Below the pieces are notes generated by a model. That model made no database searches and was not told where the DNA came from. It saw only the letters and a program-made list of their open reading frames with translations. Shown here piece after piece: positions 1-11,369 of a stretch of 49,522 nucleotides of DNA. Source of the stretch: Amanita rubescens (taxonomy: Eukaryota > Basidiomycota > Agaricomycetes > Agaricales > Amanitaceae); contig WION01000387.1 in the NCBI GenBank assembly GCA_015039365.1, forward strand, positions 1-49,522, read 5' to 3'. Within the stretch, counting starts at the first letter, position 1. Each line of letters begins with the position of its first letter. The position numbers and the translations under genes were made by a program.

Positions 1-222
1 TCGGACTTTTTTGGCGGAAAGTGTGTGTCCGTTTAGAACGGCTGGGAGGTCACGTCCGTCGGAAAAGGGTGGAGCATTGTCACTCCTTTGAAGGATATAA
101 CAGGTATGTAATACCTTAGAGTCTCGGGCTGACAAGGTTGTCATTATGATACACAAGGATGGTAATCAAATCTACATGAAATCATGGGAAGAGGTAAGCG
201 GTACAGAGAGAGAGCCTTGAAA

Positions 223-645
223 CTAATTTCCACAGATGTAACTGTAACAAACCAATTGATCGTGCCAGACGACAGTGCCAAAACACGACGCGTCAGCCGA
301 ATTCGGGTAACACGTTCCTTGCAAACTCCCATCTCCACCATCCACATAAAAGTCCCAATGTCCATCGCCCTGCTTGTAAAAATTCAATTGGCCCATACCA
401 CAAAGCCCCGGTATGATAGAGAAAAAGTTGTCGGGGAGAAATCCCACCCCTTGAAAGTTGACCGCAACTAGTGCTGCACGATCACCGTCCACCAGGCATT
501 TGCAGTTGTAGTAATTTGAAGGGCAAGCTTGTAGACTTGCACCGCTGTGATTAGGGATAACCTGTACGACGTGGAAGTCGGCGAGGGTGGAAGGGATGGT
601 GAACGATGCACTGATTAGGAGTGCGAGTGACTGGGCGAGTTTCAT
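223..645 (-). CDS. Small secreted cysteine-rich protein
   Basis: Intronless gene of 140 aa. The ATG at 645 is chosen because it opens directly into a classical signal peptide (MKLAQSLALLISASF, hydrophobic to about residue 22); the only in-frame codon further upstream that could initiate is a GTG. The mature part has eight cysteines, in CPSNYYNCKC, GLCGMG, GTCYPN, ASCFG and VCYSYICGN, enough for four disulfides, and is rich in Gly, Asp and aromatic residues. It should be exported and disulfide-bonded. I do not recognise the family; size, signal peptide and even Cys count fit the small secreted proteins that are abundant in basidiomycetes. No enzyme motif is visible. Confidence 0.6.
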   Translation of the reverse strand: MKLAQSLALLISASFTIPSTLADFHVVQVIPNHSGASLQACPSNYYNCKCLVDGDRAALVAVNFQGVGFLPDNFFSIIPGLCGMGQLNFYKQGDGHWDFYVDGGDGSLQGTCYPNSADASCFGTVVWHDQLVCYSYICGN

Positions 646-947
646 GATAAGTTGCACTACGCACCCAGTTAAACACCAGCGAAAAGAGGGGCATACACTG
701 CGAGCGACACGTACGGACTACCTTGAACGGAGGAGAACAATTTACGAGTGGGTGATATGCAGTAGACCTGAGCAATGGGAGGATGTTGTTTGGAAAATCC
801 GTGGATCCGGGCTATTTATTCCTAACTTGTACGGTGAACTTCCGCCGCTTTGTGAACAGCCTCGTAAATGTATCATCAATGAAACGAAGGTATACGTATG
901 GATGCAATACGGCCCTTGGGCCTTCGTGCACCTGTCTGGGAGGGCAG

Positions 948-1380
948 TTTATGCCTTCGTTGGGCAGCAGTGGGCGATTTCAGGGTGCGTTGGGAAGCAG
1001 TACAGGGCTATATGGTGTGTACGGAAGCCCCGCTGGGCATGGGGTGCACATGGTATGCACCTAGGTGTACGGCAGTGGCGGTTTCAGGGTGACTCGGGCC
1101 ACACACGGTGGGCTGTTTGGGGTGGGTGGCGCATTTTTAGCCTCGCCGGGTATAGGATGGACGTGGTACGCACCTAGGTGGGCGGCGGGGGGACAGTTTG
1201 GGGCTTTTTTGGGTGGCAGTAGGCTGTTTGGGTGCGGAGGGCTTTGTTAGCCTTGCAGCAAGGCATGGGATGGGTGCTGTACGCACCTGGATCATTGCAG
1301 CGTGTTGTTTTTGGCTTCGTTGGACGGTGGTGGGAGATTTTGAGGCACGCGGGGCGGCAGTTCGATGCGATAGAGGCATA
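948..1380. repeat. Degenerate minisatellite, about 105-113 bp period
   Basis: A G/T-rich stretch holds about four diverged tandem units. Each is anchored by a block resembling GTACGCACCTAGGTG followed by GGCRGTGGCGGTTTC and ends near AAGGCATGGGATGGGTGCT. The anchor recurs near 1052, 1165 and 1278, with a weaker unit from about 948. The open frames across it on both strands are low-complexity Trp/Gly/Val or Ala/Pro/Arg strings and I do not treat them as genes. Confidence 0.5.
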
Positions 1381-1715
1381 TCACCTGGAGATCCCAGTAT
1401 TTGAGCCTTTTGTGACTGGGCTAAGATGAAGATAACCCACTAGTAATGAGGCTCAAAATTGTGTTTTCTCGACACCAGCGTTAAATCTTCGCATAGTTTT
1501 TGGGGATCGAGAGCAATTTCCGAGGCCTGAATCTCTTAGTCGGACGGGGTTTGCCGACGAACCCTTCGGTGTTACGCGAGACATGGCATTTCCCGACAAA
1601 CGAGACAGTTGTTGTGAGCCGTGACATGCAGCTGACAGCATTTTATTCCCCAGCCTCGGACCATGCCACGCGAAGCGGTGGCCCACAACCCACAAGTTGA
1701 GACCAATGTCGAAAA
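1381..1715. other. Unassigned spacer
   Basis: Between the minisatellite and the SH3-like relic I see no convincing coding exon, RNA gene or repeat. Short frames on both strands overlap each other without splice logic. Confidence 0.4.
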
Positions 1716-2065
1716 GCTCGCCAAGATCTCACCTGACTAATCGTTCGGCGACTTCCGTGCCCTCCTCTATCGGGACCCTCCCATACTGGGACGGGACAAA
1801 TCAATGACTCTCAGGTAGCCGTTCTACGAACCGCCCATTTGCGGGATCCAAGCATTCGCATACTTACCATTGTCCACCACCCTATCCAAGTCCGGACTCC
1901 CCTGAGATGGCGGCAGGTCCGTCCTCGAGCCTTACTCATTCCTCATGCGTTAGCTAAAGTATCTCTTCAAACAGGGCAGAAACCTTCAAGGCCATATTGG
2001 CTTCTTCCCCCAGAGCTACACTGCGCGCTCCGCCTGTGTACTCCGCAGCCACCCGATGATTCCAA
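1716..2065 (+). pseudogene. Relic of an SH3-domain-like coding sequence
   Basis: Forward translation gives broken but protein-like pieces in shifting frames: TNVEKLAKISPD, then FRALLYRDPPILGRDKS, then KYLFKQGRNLQGHIGFFPQ. The last resembles the C-terminal half of an SH3 domain, where a Gly-hydrophobic-Phe-Pro step is followed by a Tyr. Stop codons and frame changes interrupt every reading, so this is a decayed fragment if it is SH3 at all. The parent gene cannot be named. Confidence 0.3.
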
Positions 2066-2378
2066 AATTACGGGGACCGCAATCGCTCCACCGCCGAGTT
2101 CAGCTCCTACTCTGCAATCATCACCATGTCTTGCGCAGTCCTGGGATTGAAGTGGCCGTTCAAGACTCACAGATACGCCCGGGTGCACAAGACTATCAAA
2201 TATATCACCGAGTTGCAGGAAGACATCTAAGTGGGTCCCATGCTCCTTTGGGAAGCGCTTACCGATGTCCTTCGCGTAGGCGACACGATAAGGGCAAGTG
2301 TACGGTAAATCGAGAAGAGAAACAATATGGTGTCGATGCTGTGTTTCCTCGACCTAATATCAATTCCGTTACGTGTAC

Positions 2379-4735
2379 AAAGAATGAAATCGCAACTTGA
2401 TATTAAATACGCATCTATACATCTCTTACTCTCAAGTATGACCAATAATAGCTCTTGGACTGTATGACTCCTCTAGGTATTGTATTTCCTCGTCCGTCAA
2501 CTTGACTTGCACGGACTCTGTTATAAGCAGAATTTAGCAACAGGGGATAGCGTGAAGAGAGGAGAAACAAGACATACTGATCGTGTCATTTAATTTCTCA
2601 ACCGAAGAGGTACCCACAATCGGCGCCGCGACAACTGACATTTTCGGATTGGCTACTACTTCCAAGAGTCGAACAACCTACTCACCATCCTTGGACAAGA
2701 CCCAGGCAAGCGCTACCTGCGCCAATACTGATATCCCTCTTCTTCGCAATCTCTTCGACACGCTCAACGATTTTGGTTATCAGATGATCCGCTTTGTATC
2801 TAGAAATAAACCTACAGCACTCTCAGCAACTTCCAAGAGTAGGAATAAGAGTTATATCACCTGTCTGTCTCACTGCGTCGTGTTTTCGTTCCAATGGGGT
2901 GACTGAGAATACCACCAGCAGAGGGGACCAAGGGATTGAGCCAACGCCGAAGTGCTGTCCATATAAACAATCAGAAGATGAACGGGTGGGGTAAGATTGT
3001 TAATAAACCTTGAGCGTGGGCATCATTTCGCGCTCTTCTTCTCTGTAAACAAGGCTGTAATGGTTTTGCATCGATATGAATGGAGTCAATTTGTTCGCGA
3101 TAGCATAATCTGTCAGTTTCACGATGGGATTGGATTATTAAATGGAACTGGTACAAATTGATAACAGTACTTTGCATAGCGTGGACTAGCGGAGGTAAGA
3201 GATGGTACGGCCAATGAAATGATTGGAACTTACATTGCCAAGCCCAGCAGGATGACATGCCAATGTATCGCACATATCCGGCCTTGACAACGTCATGGAG
3301 TGCCTCCATCTGTTGGTACAATCAACATCTTCAGAGAGGTAATTAAACTTTGTCATACAGTCTCCGCAATCGGCGTGTTGGGATCAAAGCGATGACCTGA
3401 TATAAATGGTCAAGATAATCCAAGAAATGAATAATGTATCTTACATTGCAAGACGTCGATATAATCCAATTGAAGCCTATTCAAACTAGCTTTGACAGAG
3501 TCAAAGATGTGCTAGGAATCCTTTAACACAGACGCGCGTTGACTAAAAGGTGAATTATTACCTTGCGACTCAAACCATGTTGATTGACAAATCCATGTTC
3601 GTCCGGGAGCAGGCCTGCCCTCATGAGGGAAATTCCATGCACCGGGAAGTAGACCTGAAAGAATCGTGATTGAGTCAGCCGAACTGCGAAGAAAAGGTGT
3701 AGTGACCTTTGTCATGACAACGATTTCGTCCCGCGGTAGGTTGAACTGTTTGATGGCCTTCCCAAGAACGATCTCAGAAACACCGTTGGAGTAAATCTTG
3801 ATCAATCAATCGGTTCGTTATCATATAGACGATTCAGAGCATGGAGTCATACATTAGCTGTGTCAAATGCATTGATCCCAGCATCGTACCTAGTTGTAGG
3901 CTGTAGCTCAGTACCTCATACACGTGCAACTTCAAACTTACGCAGCCTTAATCATCTTGAGAGATTCTTCTTCGTCTAATACCCACCCATCCCACTCGGG
4001 GGTACCATACGACATACATCCCAATATGATCCTAGAGACCTTCAGACCCGATTGCCCCAATCGCACTGATTATCACGTTAAATCTTGTTTCGAACCCTAC
4101 CAGATACAGTACATACCATAGGGCATTTCTCTTTTCTGTGGCAAGGTGGACATCGTCGTGGTTTCTCCTGGTGATAGTAAGGTAGATGCGATGAAAGGCT
4201 GAATATCTCAGAACCCAGTAACGCTGATATATAAGATGAAGGTTGAAACACGGCAATAATCGGCGTGAGAGGCGCGGATGGCCATCCGAATCGAAATGAC
4301 GCGTCATCGGCATGAGGGAAGCGGAAGGTCCCAAGCCGAAAGAGTCCTGCTAAAATATTTGTATCCGTTTTCGCCACAGCGTTCCAGTAATTTCATTGTT
4401 AACAACGTTCAGTAGCGAATTACGGCGTGCCTCCGAATTTTTATCGGTACAATAGCATAGGCTACAATCTGAGCGTCTGAGTATCGGTCTTCCGACAGGT
4501 GATGCGTTCAACGGACGGCTTACGCAAGAGTATTATGAACAATGGCCCGCTGCATGCGTAAGCATCCCCTGGTAGATATGAGGATTAGGGCAGTTATTTG
4601 GTTCCGCCAGTGCCACGCTATCATTGAGCGTCGATGAGTAATAACGTCAGCTATTTTTGTAATACACCGCCTAGTACGGCTGTGCCAGTCACTTGCCCCC
4701 TGCAGCCTCAGATCCAAGAAACGAACATGGCGCGT
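2379..4735. repeat. Segmental duplication, left copy
   Basis: This interval aligns along its length with 5222-7722. The shared start is a block reading AATGAAATCG followed by CTTGATATT, and the similarity continues through the aldo-keto reductase, its promoter and further upstream to a block containing AAGAGTATTATGA. The offset is about 2.85 kb. Both copies keep the same exon order and orientation. Scattered substitutions and small indels show that the duplication is not recent. Confidence 0.8.
2432..4153 (-). pseudogene. Aldo-keto reductase, left copy, two frameshifts
   Basis: Spliced reading from the ATG at 4153 gives a YakC/aryl-alcohol-dehydrogenase-type aldo-keto reductase, an NADPH-dependent carbonyl reductase family. 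The N-terminal block contains KVSRIILGCMSYGTPEW. The catalytic tetrad is visible as Asp in FDTAN, Tyr in IYSNG, Lys in VVMTK and His in LQCHRF. About ten short introns are conserved with the right copy. Two lesions separate it from that copy: a 1-nt deletion near 2919, where CTTGCT has become CTGCT just after IPWSPL, and a 1-nt insertion near 2725, where AGTATGGCG has become AGTATTGGCG. The frame between the lesions is unread, so the C-terminal third should be lost. The last exon remains recognisable to the stop at 2432. Confidence 0.75.
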
Positions 4736-5221
4736 CAGAGTTTATTCCGCCGATGCTCCGGCGACGCCCGTTGAGATGGTTGGTGTCGAAGTTATTCTTA
4801 GACGATGATCTGGTCCAGATCTGTGTTATGGCAACTCTGGGAATAACCTCTCGGACATTTTCCCAATTATACCCGCAGTAACATCGACCCGGGAGTGCAT
4901 AACAACTGACTGAACAGGATTCAAATTCCCTAATTTCATATCGATAGTGGATGATTGGCAGGTGTTGAACCGCCACTATGGACTTGAATTGAATGCTCAG
5001 GTGCTCAGGGCTTATGGGTTCCGCTCCATATTTTTTGGGGAGGGACATAGCACTGAATCGCGTCTTTTTGTTTTGCGGTTGAGGGTTGGTAGCAAGGGAG
5101 GAGGTGGACCTCCTGAGCCTCATCAGCCGACAACAGAATAAAGGTGTTCCCGGATGATAGGTGAACCGCAACAACTTGAAGCGCACTCTGACATTAACAA
5201 AGAGAGAGAGAGATAGTGCGC
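4736..5221. other. Spacer between the duplicated reductase copies
   Basis: Unique sequence between the copies. A 165-codon open frame exists on the minus strand, but it is low in recognisable structure and extends into the duplicated DNA at its 3' end, so I do not call it. A short GA-repeat (GAGAGAGAGAGA) lies at about 5201-5213, beside the start of the right duplicate. Confidence 0.4.
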
Positions 5222-7722
5222 ACAGAGAATGAAATCGTTACTTGATATTTACCATCATTGAATACGAATCTATATCTCTCGTACTCTTAAGTATGACCAA
5301 TAATGGATCTCGGACTATATGGCTCCTCCAGGTACTGTATTTCCTCGTCCGTCAACTTGACTTGCACGGACTCTGTTATAGTCAGAATTTAGAAACAGAA
5401 AACGGCGCGCAGAGAACAGGTTAAGACATACTGATTGTGTCATTTAATCTCTCAACCGAAGAGGTGCCCACAATTGGCGCCGTGACAGCTGATGTGTATG
5501 CTCAGATGGGCTACTTCCAAGAACCGAACAACCCACCATCCTTGGACAAGACCCAGGCAAGCGCTACTTGCGCCATACTAATATTCCTCTTCTTCGCAAT
5601 CTCTTCGACACGCTCAATAATTTTGCTCGTAACATCCGTTTCATATCTAGGAATAGCCCTGCAGCAGTCTTAGCGACTTCCAATAGGAATAAGACTCGTA
5701 TTACCTGTCTATCTCACTCCGTTGTGTTTTCGTTTCAGGGGGACGACTGAGAATACCGCGAGCAAGAGGGGACCAAGGGATTGAGCCAACGCCGAAGTGC
5801 TGCCCGTATAGAACAATCAGAGGGTGAACAGGCGAGGTACAATTATTGATAAACCTTGAGCGTGGGCATCATTTCGCGCTCTTCTTCTCTATAAACAAGG
5901 CTATAATGGTTTTGCATCGATATGAATGGAGTCAATTTGTTCGCGATAGAATAGTCTGTCAGTTTCACGATGGGATTGGATTATTAAATGGAACTTGTGT
6001 AAATGGATAACAGTACTTTGCATAGCGTGGACTAGCGGAGGTAAGAATGATGAGATTGCCAATGAAATGATTGGAACTTACATTGCCAAGCCCAGCAGGA
6101 TGACATGCCAATGTATCGCACATATCCGGCCTTGACAACGTCATGGAGTGCCTCCATCTGTTGGTACAATCAACATCTCCTGAAAGTAAAATTAAACTTT
6201 GTCATACAGTCTCTGCAATCGGCGTGTTTGAATCGAAGCGATGACCTAGGATACATGGTCAAGATAATCCAAGAAACGGATGATGTATCTTACATTGCAA
6301 TACGTCGATGTAATCCAACTGAAGCCTCTTCAAGCTAGCTTTGACGGAGTCAAAGATGTGCTAGGAATCCTTTAACACAGACGTGCGTTTACTGCAAAGC
6401 AGGACATTACCTTGCGACTCAAACCGTGTCGATTGACAAATCCATATTCATCCGGGGGCAGGCCTGTCTTCATGAAGGAGAGTACAGGAGATTCGGGTAC
6501 GGCGAAGTAGACCTTAACGAATCACGATTGAGCCACTGGAAGCAGAAGTGCGAAGCAAAAAGTGGAGTAACCTTGGTCATGACAACGATTTCGTCCCGCG
6601 GTAGGTTGAACTGTTTGATGGCCTTCCCAAGAACGATCTCAGATACACCGTTGGAGTAGATCTTGATCAATGAATTAGCTCGCTATCATACGGACGATTC
6701 AGAGCACGGAGCCATACATTAGCTGTGTCAAATGTATTGATCCCAGCATCGTACCTAGTTGTAGCTCAGTACAACCCTTACAGGTGCAACTTCAAACTTA
6801 CGCAGCCTTAATCATCTTGAGAGATTCCTCTTCGCCTAATACCCAGCTTTCCCACTCGGGAGTTCCGTACGACATACATCCCAATACGATCCTAGAGACC
6901 TTCAGACCCGATTGCCCCAATCGCACTGATTATCACGTTAAATCTTGTTTCGAACCCTACCGGATACAGCACACACCATAGGGCATTTCTCTTTTCTGTG
7001 GCAAGGTGGACATCGTCGTGGTTTCTCCTGGTGATAGTAAGGTAGATGCGATGAAAGGCTGAATATCTCAGAATAGAGCAACACTGGTATAAAAGATAAA
7101 ACACGGCAACCATAAGCGTGAGAGGCGCGGATGCCATCCGAATCGAAATGACGCGTCATCGGCATGAGGGAAGTGGACAGATCCCAAGCCGAAAGAGTCC
7201 TGCTGAAAGATTTGTGTCGGTTTTCGCCGCAGCGTTCCAGTAATTTCATTGTCAAAAACGAACCGAAACGGCGCGTCATCAGCGCGGAAAGGTGGCCGAG
7301 TCGAAAGAGTCCTCCCTAGTCCTCCTGAAAGATCTTTCATTTTCGCTACTTCGTTCTAGTAATCAGTGGCGAATTCCAGCGTGCCTCTATATCTTCAATC
7401 GATACAGCAGTGTAGGCTACAAACGTCTGAGTATCTGTCTGCCGACGGCGGCTGCGATGACGCGTTCAACAGGTGACTTACGGCAAGAGTATTATGAGCA
7501 GGTGGTCCGCTGCGTACTAAGCGGTTATTTGGTTCTGCCAGTGCTATGTCATCATTACTCAGCGGCATGTCGGCTATTTTTGGATATTCATAACATATCC
7601 AAATTGGGAATAATAGCACAACACACCATTGCGTCCTTTTATTCTGCAATCGAAATTGAATCTTGAACGCTTACTAGTCTAGCTTCGATTCAACATCCGG
7701 TCCAAGAATCGAACATCGCACG
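5222..7722. repeat. Segmental duplication, right copy
   Basis: Partner of 2379-4735. Compared with the left copy it carries an additional local tandem duplication of about 110 bp in the 5' flank of the reductase (7137-7240 and 7256-7365; both contain a GCGCGTCATC or ACGCGTCATC block, CGAAAGAGTCCT and a TCGTTC or GCGTTC block). Confidence 0.8.
5287..7013 (-). CDS. Aldo-keto reductase (aryl-alcohol dehydrogenase type), intact copy
   Basis: Predicted NADPH-dependent reductase of aldehydes or ketones, about 350 aa and probably cytosolic. The start at 7013 gives an N-terminus reading through MPYVRLGQSGLKVSR into LGCMSYGTPEW. The catalytic residues are Asp in FDTAN, Tyr in YSNG, Lys in VVMTK and His in LQCHRF. 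The C-terminal half includes WAWQ, FISMQNHY, WSPLARG, AQVALAWVLSK and APIVGTSS. The stop is TAA at 5287-5289 after IIGHT. Every intron joins in frame with GT-AG borders, and the two frameshifts of the left copy are absent. A 15-nt micro-exon (6017-6031, encoding the FHAMQ segment) is needed to restore the conserved helix. Substrate cannot be deduced. The flanking duplicate is its pseudogene sister. Confidence 0.8.
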
Positions 7723-8257
7723 TACCAGATGGTTAACTTCGAGATGTCGAGGGTCGCTAGTCGTGATGCTCTCTCCTGTAACATTCGCCTTCTTTCAAAT
7801 AGATTATGGAATTCCGGAAGAAGTGATGATCGATTACGACCACAGCATAGAATCTTGAATTTCCGCAGTGGATAAGTTGTAAAGTGCTTTTGAGATCAAG
7901 CTTAGCTCTGTAACGATTGCGTGGTGTCAACTCGTTTTGATTGGACAAGAATAAATTTCTCACGAAGAAAATAAATAAATAAATGCTCATATACCATCTC
8001 GTCCATATCATCGATATCGTTGCTTCCGGCCCAACATAGTCCCCCATCTTACGGCACTCACCTCATCTACTCGAGGTTCTTCCGCAGCATAGATAAGAAT
8101 CAGCGCTACTCGCGGCCTCGTGTATCGATAACGACATCATTGGATCCGGGTCCATATATGTTTCAGGAATCTCTGGCTACGATCTGGCGCTGGACTCAAC
8201 TTGTGCGATATCAGAGGTGTAGCATGCACCGGATGATAGAACCATGGGATGACATGG
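7723..8257. other. Unassigned, possible 3' exons of the next minus-strand gene
   Basis: Minus-strand translation near 8030-8130 gives a coherent piece (RPRVALILIYAAEEPRVDEV) that could be a further exon of the hypothetical gene to the right, but I could not join it with confident splice sites. A short AAAT repeat lies near 7967-7983. Confidence 0.3.
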
Positions 8258-8827
8258 TTACATTAAACAAGGGCTTGAAAGCAACAAATACCGAATAAGA
8301 TCCGATATTTGAATTTGAGCAGCTCCAATGACCGAGTCGAGAACAGTCCTTTTGATACCATCACGCCGCACAGAGCCAATATTGAGCAAAGAGTCGCACG
8401 CAGGGCGAAAGCAGGCAAACGGGGTTTCGGACGTCAAGTGGGAATAGAAGTCGTTAAGTAACCCCTTTGGCAATATGGACGGGTCGCCTGACATATTATG
8501 ACATGCGGGTACTAGACATTTGGCTTGGCGCTTTCCTGCCGCGATTCTGAGAGTTTGGGGTGACAGATGTCAATAAACAGGGATTTTGCCTCTCTCATAC
8601 TGATCGGGCAGCCATCTATCAAAGACAAAATCCAGGTGTTGGTTCTCGAGCTTAAAACGGGGACGAAGGACCGATAACGCACCTAATCCCACGATCCCCA
8701 GTGTTACGACTGCCGGGATGACGTCCTGTGTGAACACAACCCAAGCGCCTACTACCACAGCGTCATCGTCCAGCTGTGTACGATGAGGGTCGATAAAATG
8801 GGTATAGGGGTTTGGTGATGTGATGGT
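8258..8827 (-). CDS. Hypothetical protein, two exons read, ends uncertain
   Basis: Not recognised. The upstream exon (8827-8579) begins after a possible acceptor (GATGTAG) and encodes a long hydrophobic stretch (AWVVFTQDVIPAVVTLGIVG, then LGALSVL) that could span a membrane, followed by an acidic and aromatic segment ending FDRWLPDQYERGKIP. A 48-nt GT-AG intron (8578-8531) joins it in phase to a second exon with three cysteines (CLVPACHN, ACDSLL) that runs to a stop at 8258. No start codon was found for the first exon, so a further 5' exon is expected. A TATA-like TTTATAAG lies upstream near 8891-8910 on this strand. The 3' end may continue by another intron. Confidence 0.3.
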
Positions 8828-9746
8828 CTACATCATCGCGTAAGAGCCTGGAAGAAGCTGGATTAGTGAAATTGAGGTGGAGTTACTACATGAGGCACTT
8901 ATAAAGTAGAACCTCAACCTTTACCTCAATTCACCCACGGTTCAGGTCGATAGTTTGCCTCCCTTGCTGGCTGGCTGGCGAGCAGAGCTTGTTGGTGGGC
9001 ATCATGACCGTGAGGATGGAGAATTTGGGCGTGACGCGTGATGGCAAATCATGGCAACCGTCGCTTGCCACGCAATGCTCACTGAGTGCTGGACGCTCTG
9101 TTCCGACGCTAGTGTCAGACCACTATCAGTACATCAACTTGCCCGCCAACACCACCTATGATGGCCCTGGCTACGTTAACATTTGGGAACGCCACCGCCT
9201 CATGGTCGAATTAAACTCGGCCACGAGGCATTTTGCCACTCATTGACCACTTACCTCATTCCTGGCCCACCATGCCTCACACGTGTGATTCAGCAGTAAC
9301 AATGTTCAGAGGTACAAGTAAGAGCCGGGTACAAAAAATTGAATGGGCAAGGTGAGTCTATTGCGGGCACTCTTCACCTCTTCTGGAAGCCTCATTCAAT
9401 AATTTGGCAGAAATAGATGTGAGAAGCGCCACGAAAGCAAATAGAATGAACCCATGACTAGTTTGAAGTGTTGCGATAGCGCTTTTTGGTGTTATACTGG
9501 CGTCATTCAGTACGTTCCTTCACTCGCCGCCTTACGGCCTTATATCAAACTATTACTTCATACGTTTCAGGCACTTGACAATCGTGTTTGCCAAGATCAA
9601 CATCAACCAGATCATCACTAATTCAAATCACCCCTTAGGCGGCGACAGCCACGATAAGTAAATGTTTCGTGAGCTCTCACTGCTGCTGTTCTAGTTCCAT
9701 CCGCGCTATGGTATAGTCGCAATTTCGTTCACACCCACAACTCGCC
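8828..9746. other. Intergenic region
   Basis: Holds a hairpin-prone inverted repeat (AATTGAGGT near 8868 and ACCTCAATT near 8924) around the TATA-like site, and an 85-codon forward frame at 8989-9246 with no recognisable features. CT-rich sequence before 9747 looks like the promoter of the HNH-like gene. Confidence 0.35.
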
Positions 9747-11117
9747 ATGGATCCCACCCCTCACATTTTGAGTATCGGCTCCGTTTCATTCATCGATTCC
9801 ATCAATCAGCGATGTTCGTCGAAACGAACTACGAAGGAACTTGTCAAGCAAGCGTTGCTTCTCGTTAACGCCGCCTCTACTTCACCCAAGTTTCAACTCC
9901 AATGGCTACGAAGATACGAGTTGGACCTCGAACTCTTCCTACGCACTATGCTAGAATGTGCTCCAACGGCATCAAGTCGGCGATACGTTGCAAGTGCTAT
10001 CACGGGATGCAGCGTCAAGGAGTGGAGTAGTCCGGAGACTGCAGAAAATTTACGGGAGCTGGCGATTAATTGGTTTGGTCATCTATTCTGGACTTGTAAG
10101 CCCCCTATCCTCTCCGTTTGAAAATGGTGTTTTCGAGATTGGATTTCTAGTCAAATCAGCAGGCGCTGACGGGATGTTTCCAACAAACAATGAGATTCAA
10201 GATTACTTTCTTCGCGAACAGGTGTGTTTCGTAGTCTATCAATGTGTGCTCCGCATCTCAACCTCCTCATAGGTTATGCAACGACATGGTAACCGGTGCA
10301 CAGTTACTGGCGTTTATGACTGGTGTAGGGCGCGGAGGCATCAAGTCCCGAAGGCAAGCCTCGATTATGCGTGCATCCTGCCAAGGACCGCCAGGCTCGA
10401 TGGCTGTAGGGAAGAATTGTCACAAAGCATTGTCCGTTCGTTTTCATTTACCGATGGAAAGTTGACCCATTCTCTCCACAGCACGAGTATTTCTCTCCTA
10501 AAAGCTGGGATATCTTACAAAATTATGCGCCGGTGACTTTCGACGGAGAGGAAGATCTTCTGGCTGAACTTGAATCGTCAGCTAACGCTATTGCGATGGA
10601 AGTTGATGCGGGTGATTCGTTTCAGCAATTTTTGTTCACCTTGGAGCCAACTCAGGTTTAGCTAACACTTTTTGACGTTTTCTTGTCTCACCCCTGACAG
10701 GTCCCTGATGAGTATGATATTGTGGCGTACGACCACGCGATAAATGAATTATGCGCCATCCCACCCCTGCAAGGTCAGATCTCCTTGCGTACGCCGGCGC
10801 CAACGGTGTCTTCATCTGGCATTCCCACTCCGTCATCTTCGCTCCTTCAGGTTCATGCCGCGATAGCCAAAGTTCTGCATCGTAGCCGTGCTGGCATGGC
10901 GATCGACAGGATTAACGAGTATCTGGGTTCCACTCATCCTACGTTACGGAACTTGGACTTCGATAGTGCAAGAGTTTCTCTAGAATTGGGAGAAAGTGTA
11001 GAACGTATGTTTGCCAGCATTCCAAGGGAAAAGAAGCGTACATCGAGGGATGATAGAACATCTGGAAGACACGAGGCGATTATACGACAGGAATTGAAGA
11101 AACGAAGAACATCTTGA
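9747..11117 (+). CDS. HNH-nuclease-domain-like protein with altered His
   Basis: Resembles a basidiomycete family that pairs an N-terminal helical region with an HNH (beta-beta-alpha-metal) nuclease module. I read four GT-AG introns: after FGHLFWT (donor about 10,098), after YFLREQ, after the exon ending LSQSI, and after FTLEPTQ; the third is the least certain. Family landmarks are SSRRYVASAI in the N-terminal region, MQRHGNRCTVTG then DYACILPR as the nuclease core, and SLLQVHAAIAKVLH near the C-terminus. In related proteins the core reads as Ala-His-Ile-Leu-Pro; here it is Ala-Cys-Ile-Leu-Pro, so the metal-activating His appears replaced, and the segment that usually follows the core is short. 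The protein may be a non-catalytic derivative. ATG at 9747 sits in a good context (CGCCATGG). Confidence 0.55.
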
Positions 11118-11318
11118 TCGCGACAGTCCCGACATTATCGCCCGCACTATCATCACACACGTGCATGGCCTGCTAGTTTCCATTTTCATCCATATTCTAC
11201 GCCTCAAGAAAATAATATTGCCACGCATATATGTACAAAGTGGTGTTCTACCTGATTTATCCAACTTTTGACAGATGACATCATCACACCCTCGAAGCTG
11301 CCGTCGATCTTTGCGAAG

Positions 11319-11328
11319 GGATATATAA
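11319..11328 (+). promoter_or_regulatory. TATA box of the dehydrogenase locus
   Basis: GATATATAAACG lies about 45 bp upstream of the ATG at 11,370. Its position argues for that ATG rather than the in-frame ATG at 11,268, which would be upstream of the expected transcript start. Confidence 0.45.
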
Positions 11329-11369
11329 ACGTCCTCACCCACGTCATTGCTTCTAAACCGTCTTCCACC

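Noticed and set aside
587..1177. 196-codon forward open frame
   Set aside because: It runs antisense to the promoter of the secreted protein and into the minisatellite; the translation is Trp/Gly-rich without motifs.
4689..5186. 165-codon minus-strand frame between the reductase copies
   Set aside because: No recognisable domain, no splice logic, and it extends at its 3' end into the duplicated block.
8868..8935. Inverted repeat AATTGAGGT/ACCTCAATT as a transposon end
   Set aside because: Arms are only 9 bp with a 45-bp centre and no flanking duplication; more likely chance or promoter architecture.
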